From Planoprotostelium fungivorum (Eukaryota > Evosea > Variosea > Cavosteliida > Cavosteliaceae): a stretch of 64,000 bases of DNA. The DNA is taken from positions 310,001 through 374,000 of the forward strand of contig MDYQ01000007.1 of assembly GCA_003024175.1 (NCBI GenBank), written 5' to 3'. Shown here in pieces: positions 44,430 through 56,067 of this stretch (its first letter is position 1; each line of letters opens with the position of its first letter). The position numbers and the translations under genes are program-made. The notes beneath the pieces are model-generated. The model worked only from the letters and a program-made list of their open reading frames with translations, was not told where the DNA came from and did not search any database.

Positions 44430-47400
44430 TTACTTCCTCCTCTTTCCTCCCTTCTGGCGGTGTCCGTTGCTCTTCTTCTTCTCTCCGCCTCCTCCTCTAG
44501 AAAACTTCGACGTAGAGATCTCCTTCTCAAAGTTGGATGATCTCTCTCTCTGTGCCTTCGCCTTATCCTCTTTACTCCTCTTGATGTTATCTGACCCGAT
44601 GTGAGCTTCACATCATGGACACCGATGTCCATCATCACCTTTGTAGTTCTTGGCCTTCGCCAGCAACTTCTTCTTTGGAACGAAAGCATCGTCTGCTGCG
44701 AATTGTTTTCTTCTCCTCTGCTGGCGCGTCAACTTCTGGCCTTCCTTGGGTGCCAACTGCCGTACATCAGAACCGTCTGATGATCTCATCTCGACATCTC
44801 ACCAGACCGGCGATCTTCTTTCTCTTCTGAGGAGGCTCCTCCCCCGATTCCTGTCTCCTCTTCTTTCCAAATCCCTTCGCCGTACTGTCCGCCTCTAATC
44901 CATCCCATCAGATCATCATCATCACCATCATCTCAGCGACTCACCCTGCTGCTGTTTCTTCTCCCTCTCACTCAAGAACCACGTCTTCTTCGGTCTAGCC
45001 ATGATCTCTTCTTCGTGCTTGAGCATGTTTACGGCTCGGCTGGCGTCCCTCTCGGCGTGTCTCATTTCCTTCTCTTCTCTCTCCTCGGATAATACGGTCT
45101 TGATCTCCACCTCCATGTCTGCGATTCTGTCTCTCCAGAATTGGACGTCTTGGGGCGGAAGGATTCGCTGCTTGACCTGAATTCCGTTTTCAGTACGAGT
45201 CGCTCATTTCGATGTCGATGATGGTGTCGGTGATGATGATGAGATCACCACCTTATCCTTTGCTCTCTTCACGATTCTCTTGAGGAGTGCCTTATCTTTC
45301 TCTCCGGCCAGAGAAATACTTCTTCCGTCGGCTCCAGCTCTGGCCGTTCTTCCCACGCGATGGACATAGTTGACCAGAGACGAGGGCATCTCATAGTTGA
45401 TGACCGTCTTAATACCCAAAATGTCCAATCCTCTCGCAGCGAGATCGGTGGCCAACAAGAAATCCGTCTCTACAACGCTTCGGGTCAGTTCCGCGGAAGA
45501 GACCGGAATCCCGGGAACACCGGCGATCTACAACTCACTTCCGTCCCTGAAGTCTTCGAGGGCCTCCAGACGTTGATTCTGAGTCAAATTTCCGTGAAGT
45601 TCCGAAGCTTTGAGACCTGATAGACCGAAGATGATCTTCAATCGATGTGCGATGACTTTCTGTGTGACGAATATAACCGTGTGGCTCTTGATCGTCTTCG
45701 TGCAGAGAGCTGAGAGTGTCTTCAGTCCAACATCTTCTGTATCGATTTCACCCAATAGAATGGCATCTCTGTCCTTCTCCATCTTTCCCTTCACTTTGAT
45801 GAATTCTTGAGAGAGGCGATCGGCCACGGTCAATTTGACGCTGACGGCGACACGGACTGGCTCGTTGAGGGAGAGACGAATGAGTTGATCCACTTCCTCC
45901 GTCATGGTGGCAGAGTACAACTGTTGCACGGTGAATGAAAGGAAACAGAAGAGAAGGAAGAGGAGACGTGGAATAGAGTAGAAGGAATGAATCGAAGAGT
46001 GAATACGAGATGTCACCTGAGTGTGTCTCTTGATGGGGCAGAGAGAAATGATCTCGTCAATTTCGGCTTGGAATCCCATCTGCAACAATCTACGAGGTTC
46101 AGAGTTGTAGATGGAGGGAGAGGCTTACCGATCGGCCTCATCCAATACGAGGAAAGAGAGACTGTCCAGGGAGACAGATCGAGTGTTTCTGATGTGATCG
46201 ATCAATCGACCAGGAGTGGCAACGATGATGTCAGGTCTGGTCTTCAAGACGGTCTCCTGTGCTGTCATAGAGAGACCTCCTATAAAGTGTTCAGTTTCAG
46301 ACCAACTGTGATCCGCTCGATGGGGTACTCTATCGTTCGTGCGATATGTGATGATATTCCATGTTATCGTTCTTCATCTACAACGATGTAGATGGTCGAA
46401 CGCACCGACGATGATGGCAGCGGTGACCTCACAGAACTGAGCCAACTTCTCTATCACTGCGTGACACTGCACGGCCAGCTCACGAGTGGGAAGCAAGATG
46501 AGTCCCTTGATTGACGCAGCCTTTCCCTTCTTCATCTTGATGATCTGCCCTCGTCAACACTCTTTCAAATTTTACGTTTCACCTTGTCGAGCATGGGGAG
46601 AACGAAGGCGGCCGTTTTACCTGAACCAGTCACGGCAGATCCGACGAGGTCTTGACCCAACATGGCGACTGGAATTCCTTTCGCTTGGATCGGTGTTGGT
46701 TTGACGTACCCGAGCGTCTTGATGGCCTATGGTCTTTCAGATGGAATAATTCGCATGTGTGAAAGATGATGATGGAATAAGATGATGATGATGGAAGAAG
46801 ATGATGATGATAAGGAGGGAGGGTGACCTTCAAGAGGTGGTGGTTGAGATCCATCTGGTCCCATCGCATGGTGACTTCGTCATCGTCATCTGCATCATCG
46901 ACGCGGGAGAAGAATTCTCGGTTGATGTCGGCGACTTCTTCTTTGGGAGCATAATAGGCTTCGTAGTCGTATCTGCGTGACGTCAGTGGTGCTGGTGGTC
47001 GATGTGACTCACCCTGTCTGTTTCTCCTCTCCCTCTTGTCCTTCTTCTTCTTCTCCTTCTGTACACATGTGAGTGGTGGAGATTAGTTCATTCTCACCTT
47101 CTTCATTCTCTTCCTCATCATCTTCCTCATCATTTTCTTCATCATCACCATCTTCATCGTCTTCTGTGTGGCGTGAGTCGATCCATCGACATTTTTCCTT
47201 CACCATTCTCCTGATCGTCATCACCATCATCACCATCATCTTCTTGCTCCTCTTCCTCTTCCTCCTCCTCTTCTTCCTCGGGTCTTCCAATGGGCAATCT
47301 CGTTTGGAGAATACGATCGATCTTGGCATCTACCGACGCCTTCCCCTCTCAGTCACGACAGTTGAATAGAATCTCACCGATCTGTCTTGAGGAATCAGAT

Positions 47401-47949
47401 CTCTTCTGACCGAAGAGAAATCCCATGGCTGCTGCACGGGTCCATCACCGACACCTTCGAAGGAGAACGAAGTATTCATCTCTTCTTCTGTTGTCTTCTG
47501 ATGCCGGTTTCAGGAGATCATGGTGGACAGGTGACATGAGAGGATGGATCACCTGTTTGGGCTTCTTCTTGTGTTGGGACTTCTTTTCTTTTTTCTTTTC
47601 TTTTTTCACATCTTCGACTCCTGTAGGAAGTGAGTGAAAGATGGTGTAGGGTGAGATGATGGACTCACTCTGTCTCTTCTGCTTGATGTGAGTGCCGACA
47701 AAGGTGGGCATACCATCTCCGAAGACGTCCGCTTCTTCTTCTGTGGGCTCTTCACCTTCGAAATTGAATTCTTTCTCGGGCTCAGACTCGACATCTGATT
47801 CGGAGTGTTGAATCTGAGATGTGATCAGGATAATGTATTACCGTGTCATAGTATCGATTGAGTCTGAGGAAAAGCTGATCGATCTGTGGGCTATGCCAGA
47901 TGACCCTCACCTCCTCATCAGAATCGATTGTCATCATCATTTTCGACAT
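44430..47949 (-). CDS. drs1: DEAD-box RNA helicase DRS1/DDX27
   Basis: Starts [18 protein letters not shown], then acidic and Lys-rich segments (long Glu/Asp runs near 47100-47290) typical of nucleolar helicases. The core has, in order: Q motif [20 protein letters not shown], Walker [79 protein letters not shown] and [10 protein letters not shown]. The C-terminal extension includes [12 protein letters not shown] and [17 protein letters not shown] and ends in a Lys/Arg tail. This is the DRS1/DDX27 layout; the protein drives 60S ribosomal subunit assembly in the nucleolus. More than ten introns; several carry CTACAAC motifs. Confidence 0.9.
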
Positions 47950-48122
47950 CTGCAGTAAGGTGAGTGATATGGACCTAATCGTTGGCCTCTGATTTACCTT
48001 TACTTTCTATTTCAAAAGCAACTCTGTTCCTGCCCCTTTCCGATCTTTGTGCTGGAATGCTGGATGAATTTTATCCGTTGTAGATTGAACGGAATGATCA
48101 CGAACAGCATTCGTGATTGACG

Positions 48123-51100
48123 ATGAATCGGCTGGTCTCTCAAACAAACAGAGCTTGTCTGAATGCTCGCTTAGATTCCAGAATCAGATGGATACGTGAC
48201 TGCAAACAAATTCGATGTGCTTCGACTAAAACCAAGGTGGGGTTGGCAACGAAGATCATGCACGCCAATTAACCACTTGTATCAGAGCAATGATTTTAAG
48301 CCTAAACAAGGGATGGAGATCGATTTTTGTGAGTTAATCATCACCGATTATCACACGGTCAATTTTGATCGTCAACATATGTTGATTCAATACAGCCAGC
48401 GCACCTAATATTGTCGAGAAGCCTTTCTCAAGAGAGAAACGTGAGTCCCTTCTTGCCCTTATTGCACACTAATTCGAAACAGGGGAGACCACAGCGACAA
48501 ATAATCAACAGGTGCCATTCAACCCCTCATCGATACCGCATCCTCAGCCATCATGATCTCGTCTCACACTTAATCACTTGTTAACATCGCGTAGAAAAGA
48601 CAGATGAACGAGATTTTTTTGGGCTTGTTCGAAACAGGAAAAGTGAAAGAAGGTGGTAAGATCGAGGAGGCCAAAGAAGCACCCACTGAAGCGACTCCCG
48701 TGCTGAAGCCAATCGACCCCAGTGAATTGCCTCAGAAGGCGGAGATCAAGTACACTCCCATCAACCCCGAAGACGAATTTAGAGCTCACACCAAACGAGA
48801 GTGAGACGTTTTATTCTATTTTATTCTTTTGACTTCACTGAACGTCTCAGCTACGTTCCACCCATCAAGATCGACAACGTTCGAACCAATATCGGATACT
48901 CCACGATAAAGACCGATTTATTCCAGGCGACACGGTTCGATCCACCGAAGGAGGCATCTCTGCAAGACGGTTCTGAGCCTCTTAGAAGGGGCCAGGCTCA
49001 AGACCAAGAGGCACCAAAATTCATGGACAATACGTCTCAACCTTTCAACCCGAAGCAGAAGAAGAAGAAGGAAGAGAAGGTGAGATGGTTGTTATGGTGT
49101 TGGATCTGATGCAAAAGAAGGGACCGGCTGCCACTGGATTGGCCGCGGTGACTGATAACAAGTCCGTGTCTACTGCACTCACCTTTGAGACCGGAAAAGG
49201 TGAAACCGCTCATCCGTCTCGTCCTTCTCCTCTTCACGCTCTCCTCTCTCGTCCCTCTCCTCTTCTTCTCCTCTCTCGTCCCTCTCCTCTTTTATTGTTC
49301 TGAGACACAACAGGTCTGCGTGCAAACATGACACCCACCGTACCCATTCAATTGAAGAACGGAACCGTCCTATTTCCCAGAATTCTAACCTATGGTGACC
49401 AGAGATACGAAGTGACCGTACTCGATCGTGATCTTGACTCAAGTGACAAAAGGAGAGGAAGATGAAAGTGTTAGAGGCCAATCATCCCAAAGACGTTTAC
49501 ATCGAGTCCATTTGTAACTTGAGGCAGTTGGCTGAGGTGACGGTGTGGATTTGGTGGAAAACTCACGTCACGTACAGGCGGCCGGTTTACAATCCTCCGA
49601 TCTCGCTAAGACGATCATCAAGTTGGACGAGCCCATGGAAAACACTGTCGACGTGAGAATTTCCCAGAAATTTCCATGATGACACGGTACAGCCGCTCGA
49701 TTTAGATCTAATCAGCATCGTTCTATCAGAATACAACATGAGACCAGTCATCCGAGATAACGCCGCCGTGGAGGTACCCAGGTGAATGACGCGTTGTAGA
49801 TGGATGACGTCATCACACGTCATAGGGTCCAGTCCACCGATGCGAAAGATTTCGTCAATCGACCGCCCGTGGTTGCCATCATGGGTCACATCAATCACGG
49901 AAAGACTTCTCTCTTGGATTCTCTCAGGAGATCCAGGCTCACAGAGGAAGAGGTGAGTGGCGCGTTGTAGATGGAACGTTCCAGGAATATTCACACGTGC
50001 AGGCGGGTGGTATCACGCAGGGTATTGCTGGTTTCAACGTCACGCTGGAGTCCGGTGCGGTCATTACGTTTGTAGATACTCCGGGTCACGAAGGTGAACG
50101 AACGGATTGGGACGTCCCAAATTGATCTACCACAGCCTTCTCGAAGATGAGATCCCGCGGTGCGAAGATCGTCGATATCACGGTCATCGTTGTGGCCGGA
50201 GACGAAGGTGAGTCCCAAACATTCGTGCCCCCGGCCTCACCCCCCCTCAGGTGTCAAAGAACAGACCATCGAGGCCATCTCGCACGTTGTAGACAGCAAG
50301 TGCCCCGTCATCGTTGCCATCAACAAGAAGGACAAGAACAATTACGATTCGACTCGTGTAAAGAACCAACTCCTGCAGCATTCCATCATCCCTGTCGATT
50401 ACGGAGGCGACGTACATTGTGTAGAGATCTCGGCCAAGAAGAAGTGAGAACCCGTGGTCGATCTACAACGGGTCGTGACAGTTTCAGGGAGGGATTGGAA
50501 GAGTTAGAGGATGCCATCCTGCTGGTGGCTGCCGATTTAGATTTGAAGGCAAGTCCATCAGCCACCGCTGAGGGTACAGTCATCGAGGCCAGATTGGACC
50601 GTGGTAGAGGTGAAGGAGATATTTATCTAGTGAGGAGATGTGGGAATGACAGGAACAGGGCCCATGGGAACGGTATTACTGCAGCACGGACAGATCAAAG
50701 TGGGACAGAGTTTCGTGTCTGGTATCACGTATGGTAAAATCAAAGCCATGCACAACGATAAGAACAGTACCGTAGATCAGGTGAACATCAACACAAGTCA
50801 TCATCACGACACCATCATCATCAAGACGTCATCACATCACCATCCAACAATAACACACCACCCCATCCTATGATATCACATCGATCGTCATGACATCATC
50901 TGAACGACGACCAGGTCGGCCCCTCCACCCCAGTCTCCATCATGGGAGCCAAGAGTGAGTTTCATTCTATTGAAACCCCTCACCATCACCAGCCGTCATG
51001 ACACAAGGAGACGATTTCCTCGTTGTAGGCGACGAGAGGAGAGCAAAAGAGGTCGTCGGACACAGGAATTTGAGAAAGGTACAACAGGCCACACGACTTC

Positions 51101-52029
51101 AGAGGCAGAAGGACCTCGAAGAGGAAGCGAGAAAGCAGGCAGAGGATGCTGGAGAGGTGGAGTGGCGCGTTGTAGACGGATCTGACCCCACAGGAACTAC
51201 CCGTGGAGCTGCCAAAGTTGAATCTCATTCTCAAAGCGGGCAGCGGTGGTTCGCTCGAAGCTTTAGAGGACGGTCTCGCTCACATTCCACAAGACAAGGT
51301 GACTTTTATTCTATTTTAATGTTTCGCAGGCGTTCTCACACTCTACTCAGGTTCAGATTCGCATCATCAAGAAGGCAGTGGGCAACGTCAACGAGGGAGA
51401 CCTCAGGTTAGCCGAATTATCCAACGCCACACTCGTTGCATTCAATTCAACCATTTCTACATCTATGCAGCAGAACGTGAGGGAGAAGGAGCTCTCCGTA
51501 GTGACATCCAAGCTGATCTATTCCGTGTTCGAGAAGGTGAGGGCGGGAGGTTTGAAATTCGAATTGAGCGGGGTAGGTGCGTGAGAAGATGGTCGACTGT
51601 TTGGAACCAACGATCACGTACACTGTTTTGGGTGAGGCCAAGGTCCAACAAGTCTTCCAAGTTGGAAAGCGTACCGTGAGTCTTCATCATCATCATCACC
51701 TACCATCATCATCACCTACCATCATCATCACCTACCATCATCATCATCACCCCCACCTCCTCTAAATGACACGATCACAGTCGAAGAGCTCCATCGCTGG
51801 ATGTCTCATCATGAACGGAACCGTGAGCAGAAAGCTTCCCATCCGTGTGATGAGAGGAGAAGACATCGTCTACCACGGGAGAATCGATTCACTGCGGCAC
51901 CACAAGGACAGCATCGCCGAGGTGAAGCCAGGCATGGAGTGTGGTATGTCTATCCACGACTTTGGAGAGCTACAGGAGGGAGATATCATTCAAGCTTACA
52001 CCACGAGAGAAGTCCGACCGAAGCTGTGA
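48123..52029 (+). CDS. mtif2: Mitochondrial translation initiation factor IF-2
   Basis: Starts [20 protein letters not shown], an Arg-rich presequence; RCAST is a plausible processing site. A poorly conserved N-terminal region leads to the bacterial-type IF2 core: [19 protein letters not shown] (G1), [28 protein letters not shown] (G3), AINKKDKNN (G4) and EISAKKK. Domains II-IV follow, including [52 protein letters not shown] and VRMRGED-like end residues, stopping at 52027. It places initiator tRNA on the mitochondrial ribosome. More than 15 introns, some holding GCGTTGTAGATGG. G1 has N where most IF2s have D (VDHGKT), which is odd. Confidence 0.85.
49207..49290. repeat. Pyrimidine-rich imperfect repeat in mtIF2 intron
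   Basis: Repeats of CTCGTCCCTCTCCTCTTCTT within the intron after FETGK; ordinary simple sequence, likely strengthening the polypyrimidine tract. Confidence 0.65.
51683..51752. repeat. CATCATCACCTAC minisatellite in mtIF2 intron
   Basis: At least three near-identical units of CATCATCATCACCTAC in the intron after QVFQVGKRT. Simple expansion in non-coding sequence. Confidence 0.75.
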
Positions 52030-52248
52030 TAAAGATATCAATGCAATGTTCTTATGATGAGAAAGACTATCATTAGAAATGCATCGTTGTGGCTAGCTCA
52101 TATCGTCATCGGCTACACATAGGTCACGAGAGGAATGATATTGCCGTGCGATAAGCACCATACAACCGCGTTTCGTTCATATGTCCAGCATATTGATATG
52201 TCACATGGCAGTGGTAAACATAGTATGCGGTGAAAGCGCCGACACGAA
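52030..52248. other. 3' region of mtIF2 and spacer before tRNA cluster
   Basis: No ORF or RNA recognised. It is the left edge of the second tRNA block. Confidence 0.4.
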
Positions 52249-52329
52249 GATAGCGTGGCCGAGTGGTTAAGGCGGCAGACTGCTAATCTGTTACCTTCGG
52301 GTGCGAGAGTTCGAATCTCTCCGCTGTCG
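52249..52329 (+). tRNA. tRNA-Ser(GCU)
   Basis: Same cloverleaf as at 41279 (anticodon arm GCAGA-CTGCTAA-TCTGT, variable arm ACC-TTCG-GGT). A TTTT terminator follows at about 52333. The 3' flank to about 52540 is an inverted copy of 41050-41278. Confidence 0.93.
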
Positions 52330-52408
52330 TATCTTTTGCTCCTCAGACATCGTACTCTTCCCTCCCTCTCTGGAGCTATGCTAAGATATGATGTGCACAG
52401 ACTACAAT

Positions 52409-52418
52409 GCCACGTGGC
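52409..52418. repeat. GCCACGTGGC palindrome, 80 bp downstream of tRNA-Ser
   Basis: Followed by GATCTACATTGAGC, shared with the other tRNA-Ser 3' flanks. Confidence 0.8.
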
Positions 52419-52572
52419 GATCTACATTGAGCTTTCACTCTCATATCTGCAGAAGAGAGGCGATTGATTGTAACTCTCACTTTTGATGTAGAAGGGGAGA
52501 TACAAGTAGAACAGCTTACACAAGCAACCAGCGGATGAAAGAAGATTAAACCCAAGAATTAATAAAAGGTAA

Positions 52573-52659
52573 TGCTCAATGCAGGGATCGAACCTGCGAC
52601 CCCCGCGTGTCGTGGGACGTGTATTAGGCCGGTGCTCTAACCAACTGAGCTAATCGAGC
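52573..52659 (-). tRNA. tRNA-Ile(AAU) variant with altered anticodon stem, copy 2
   Basis: Matches copies 1 and 3 including the 13-nt intron, except that the 5' anticodon stem reads CCGGC instead of CCGTG, leaving two mismatches against CGCGG. A and B boxes and the acceptor stem are intact. It may be transcribed yet fold or splice poorly. Confidence 0.75.
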
Positions 52660-52749
52660 TTGTAATGACGTGGCAACTGAGAGAGAACCAAAATAGCTTG
52701 ATCAGACGTAAATGTCGAAGAGGATGTACAGCAAAGTCTCCTGTTAAAT

Positions 52750-52830
52750 TCCGTCCTAGAACTAGCTCAAACGGGTCACTCGAGCGCCGCCAGCATACGC
52801 ATGTAACCACCACAAATGTTACCCCGTCCA
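52750..52830. repeat. tRNA-Ile 5'-flank repeat, copy A
   Basis: About 80 bp (TCCGTCCTAGAACT to ACCCCGTCCA) nearly identical to 54391-54470. Both lie upstream of a minus-strand tRNA-Ile gene, so the flank was duplicated with the tRNA. Confidence 0.85.
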
Positions 52831-52999
52831 CCACCGAGAAAAGAGCAATTGCTCTCTGCGCAAGGAGGCGATGATCACCTTACACTACACGCTTTCATCA
52901 CGTGACGCCGTGCGATGAGCTCATACATCCGTCTGCGTTGTGTTAGTACAGCACAATTACAGACAACCCGCACTGCGAGATTGAGACTTACGCCTCGAG

Positions 53000-53080
53000 G
53001 ATAGCGTGGCCGAGTGGTTAAGGCGGCAGACTGCTAATCTGTTACCTTCGGGTGCGAGAGTTCGAATCTCTCCGCTGTCG
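53000..53080 (+). tRNA. tRNA-Ser(GCU)
   Basis: Third intact copy with the same mature sequence as 41279 and 52249; TTTT follows at about 53084. Confidence 0.93.
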
Positions 53081-53160
53081 TATCTTTTACTCCACTGACA
53101 TTGTACTTTTCCCGTCCTCTGTGCAGCTGTTGTTGCGAGATGATATGAACAGACTCTAAT

Positions 53161-53170
53161 GCCACGTGGC
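53161..53170. repeat. GCCACGTGGC palindrome, 81 bp downstream of tRNA-Ser
   Basis: Followed by GATCTACATTGAAC; the fourth case of this element at the same distance from a tRNA-Ser. Confidence 0.8.
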
Positions 53171-53592
53171 GATCTACATTGAACATTGCGTTATTTTACA
53201 ATCTTCAACTGCCATCGTCAAGCTGATGTTTGTTGCCTATCATGAGATCGTCGAACATTTACTCCCGACACGAAAACGGAAGTCATTCAAATCTTGTGAC
53301 TCTAGTGGCTTCTTGTTCTTTCTCACCAACCCCGGCATCCATTCTATGGTCTTTACAACCATTCAGAAATCCTGCCGGTGTAAGAAAAGCTGCCTCTGAT
53401 CAATTGGATGATTTCATTTTCATCCATGACAGCGCAACGATCACAAAAGGGTCACACGTGAGAAATCTCGTTTAGTCATCCTTCCGCTTTGGCAGGCGCG
53501 CGGGTACATAATAAACCGTCTCAGATTATGTGGTGACAACGATAATGAAATCCTCTTGTTGAATGCCCTGATCAAATCAGGGGGACAGAAAC

Positions 53593-53892
53593 ATGGACAT
53601 CACGCGTCTCATCCATCAAGACGAGCACATCATCGCACCCGCAGAGCCGTTCGAAGGGTTCTCTTGGGTTCAGCGTAGGAGACACAAGGCCGGGGATGAT
53701 ATTCCATTATGCAGGAAGAGGAGGAGACCAACACCTCCTACACAGAGGCAAATGCTGGAGGACATTTATAGAGAGACAAGGTACCCCAGCGCCGAGATGA
53801 GAAGACGGCTGGCCGCCATCCATCACACGACCAGCAGAAAGATACAGATTTGGTTTCAGAACAGAAGGATGAAGGAGAAGAACGACGCGTGA
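53593..53892 (+). CDS. Homeodomain protein 3, 99 residues, intronless
   Basis: MDITRLIHQDEHIIAPAEPF leads into a C-terminal homeodomain: RRPTPPTQRQMLEDIYRET, YPSAEMRRRLAAIHHTTSR and the recognition helix KIQIWFQNRRMKEKNDA. All core positions (W, F, N, R) are present. Unlike the other two homeodomain genes it has no intron and no VEGF-type tail. It lies between a tRNA-Ser and a tRNA-Ile of a duplicated unit, so it may have been inserted there or the tRNAs moved around it. Confidence 0.8.
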   Translation: MDITRLIHQDEHIIAPAEPFEGFSWVQRRRHKAGDDIPLCRKRRRPTPPTQRQMLEDIYRETRYPSAEMRRRLAAIHHTTSRKIQIWFQNRRMKEKNDA

Positions 53893-54128
53893 GAATGAAA
53901 TCCAGAGCCAGCTCGAGACATCTACACGTAGAGCAAGATATTCACATAAAGACAAGATGATGGCGGTGACCGACATCTTATCGGCCCCTCGTCATGCCCT
54001 TGAGGCGGAGAAAGTGTTCCTACAGTAATTCTTCTCAGCAGGCCGGCTTGACATCTACCGTTCGAAGAAAACTACTACAGCTTCCAGCGGATGAAAGAAG
54101 ATTAAACCCAAGAATTGATAAAAGGTGA

Positions 54129-54215
54129 TGCTCAATGCAGGGATCGAACCTGCGACCCCCGCGTGTCGTGGGACGTGTATTAGCACGGTGCTCTAACCAA
54201 CTGAGCTAATCGAGC
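54129..54215 (-). tRNA. tRNA-Ile(AAU) with 13-nt intron, copy 3
   Basis: Identical in structure to copy 1 (stem CCGTG/CGCGG, intron CACGTCCCACGAC). The 3' flank (CCAGCGGATGAAAGAAGATT on the plus strand) is shared with copy 2. Confidence 0.92.
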
Positions 54216-54390
54216 TTGTGATGACGTGTCAGAGATGCTCCAATGTATATGTCGAGAAATACGCATCTACTTTCAGTCTCTTCTTGTGTCATCCCCCTTG
54301 TTGGAGGTTTCCGTAAAATATGACGGAGACGACGTATTGCATAATTTTCTGTAGACACCGCCGTAGAACGTAGTACGCAAGTTTCCGACT

Positions 54391-54470
54391 TCCATCCTAG
54401 AACTGTCTCAAACGGGTCACCTGAGCGCCACAGCATACGCATGTAACCACCACAAATTCTACCCCGTCCA
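54391..54470. repeat. tRNA-Ile 5'-flank repeat, copy B
   Basis: Second copy of the 80-bp block at 52750-52830, same orientation. Confidence 0.85.
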
Positions 54471-54568
54471 CTTCATCTTTTTTTGCGGGATTTCCTTATT
54501 CCGTCAGATGGAAGCTGTGGCCGGAGCACAATCAACCGTGAGGTTACATCATACTTCTTCTGATCGAC

Positions 54569-55952
54569 ATGCGATCTGTACTCTTCACTCTCACACTTCT
54601 CTCCGCGGCGCTCGCTGATGGTATCTACATGCTTAACGTTACCGACGTGTACACGGAGTCCTCGAAGGGCGGCAACGCCTTCTGTACCATCGGAAACGTT
54701 ATCGTTCAGGTACCTCTATGGAACATCTATAGTGATGTCTGACTTGTGTAGGTCACGGCACCCAATTTAGACATTGGAGTCAGCCCACCTGCCGATCAAT
54801 ACGAGGCAACCGAGATGATCAATACTTTGGAATCCATTCGATCAAAGGAGTACATACGAGCTTATGTCAGCAGCAAGTTCAATACCGTCAGAAATTATTC
54901 CATCGCCGTCAAACTGTGTGCTCCATCATACGATCTGAACGCCGTCGAGAGGAGAAGTGAGAGAAGATGGATTTTGTCAAGGCTGAATCTCATCAGTGGT
55001 TCACATCCTCGTTCACGGTATCGGTTTTGATAAGTCCTACTGGGATTTCGAAGATCAATACAGTTACATCGACCAAGCCGGAGCCAGAGGAGAATGGACC
55101 TTCTCTTTCGACCGTCTCGCCACCGGCAATTCTTCTTACCCCGACGCAGTATCTGACGTACAATCACCCACCGAAGTGAGCGAACCCATCGATGATTTTC
55201 ATTGATTCGTATAGGTCAGCATCCTCTCCGTACTCATCAATCACCTTAGAACGGGATACTTTGGGGTCAGATTCAATCACGTGGTGGGCGTGGGACACAG
55301 TTACGGTTCTCTTCTCATCAACGGGCTCCTGAAGCAAGAAGCTTCTGCACTCGATGCGGTCGTGATGACCGGGTACACAGCGGAGACGATGTACAGCAAC
55401 ATGGGATTGGCATCGCTCGATTTGGTCCTCGCTAATTCCACATCCAGGTGAAGCTAATCGATAGACTCATCACCAACATCCTCTCAGATTTGCTGGACTG
55501 ACCAACGGATATTTCGTTCCTGAGAATACTATTGGAGTACAACAATCCTTCTACACTTGGCCAAATTTCGAGACCAGCATCTTGAACGCTTCGACACAGA
55601 ATGCCCAACCAGTTTCTCTGGGTACCTTCTTTACCATGGGCAGTTTGTTGGGAGCCACTTCTTACACTTCTCCCGTGCTGGTGACACATCCACATGAAGA
55701 GACGATCGATTGATGCGTGAACAGGTTTTGAATGGTAGAAACGACTACTTCTTCTGCGGTGGTGACTGCAAGAAGGCTGGAAAGGATGGATCGGATGCCT
55801 CAGCCGCCGTACAACTCGCCATCTTTCCCCGAAGCCGAAACTTCCGATCCGAGACATTAGAGATCACCGGTCACGGTATAGCCCTCCACAAGAATGCTGC
55901 CTATTCGAATGGCCGCATACTCGATTTCATCTACGACGCCATTCGAATGTAA
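54569..55952 (+). CDS. Secreted alpha/beta-hydrolase
   Basis: Begins with a signal peptide MRSVLFTLTLLSAALADG. After a variable N-terminal part come LLVHGIGFDKSYWDF (oxyanion region, HG), the nucleophile elbow GVGHSYGSLLING, PVLVLNGRNDYFFCGGDC (acid Asp region) and LEITGHGIALHKNA (catalytic His), ending DFIYDAIRM. This is a complete Ser-Asp-His arrangement of the secreted lipase/esterase type; the substrate is unknown, and digestion of prey lipids or esters is plausible. About five introns of 45-50 nt, e.g. one before VLNGR with donor GTGACACATC. Confidence 0.78.
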
Positions 55953-56067
55953 ACCAAGAGGAGTCTTTCACTCCAAACATATCAATACGTACCACCACGA
56001 ATAAAGCTCTCAATCTTCATCATTCCTTTTATATAACATGATCTCTATGTAAGGAAAAATAAGAATC

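Noticed and set aside
51683-51752. Possible CRISPR-like repeat series in the mtIF2 intron
   Set aside because: The units are directly adjacent simple sequence without spacers; a eukaryotic intronic minisatellite.
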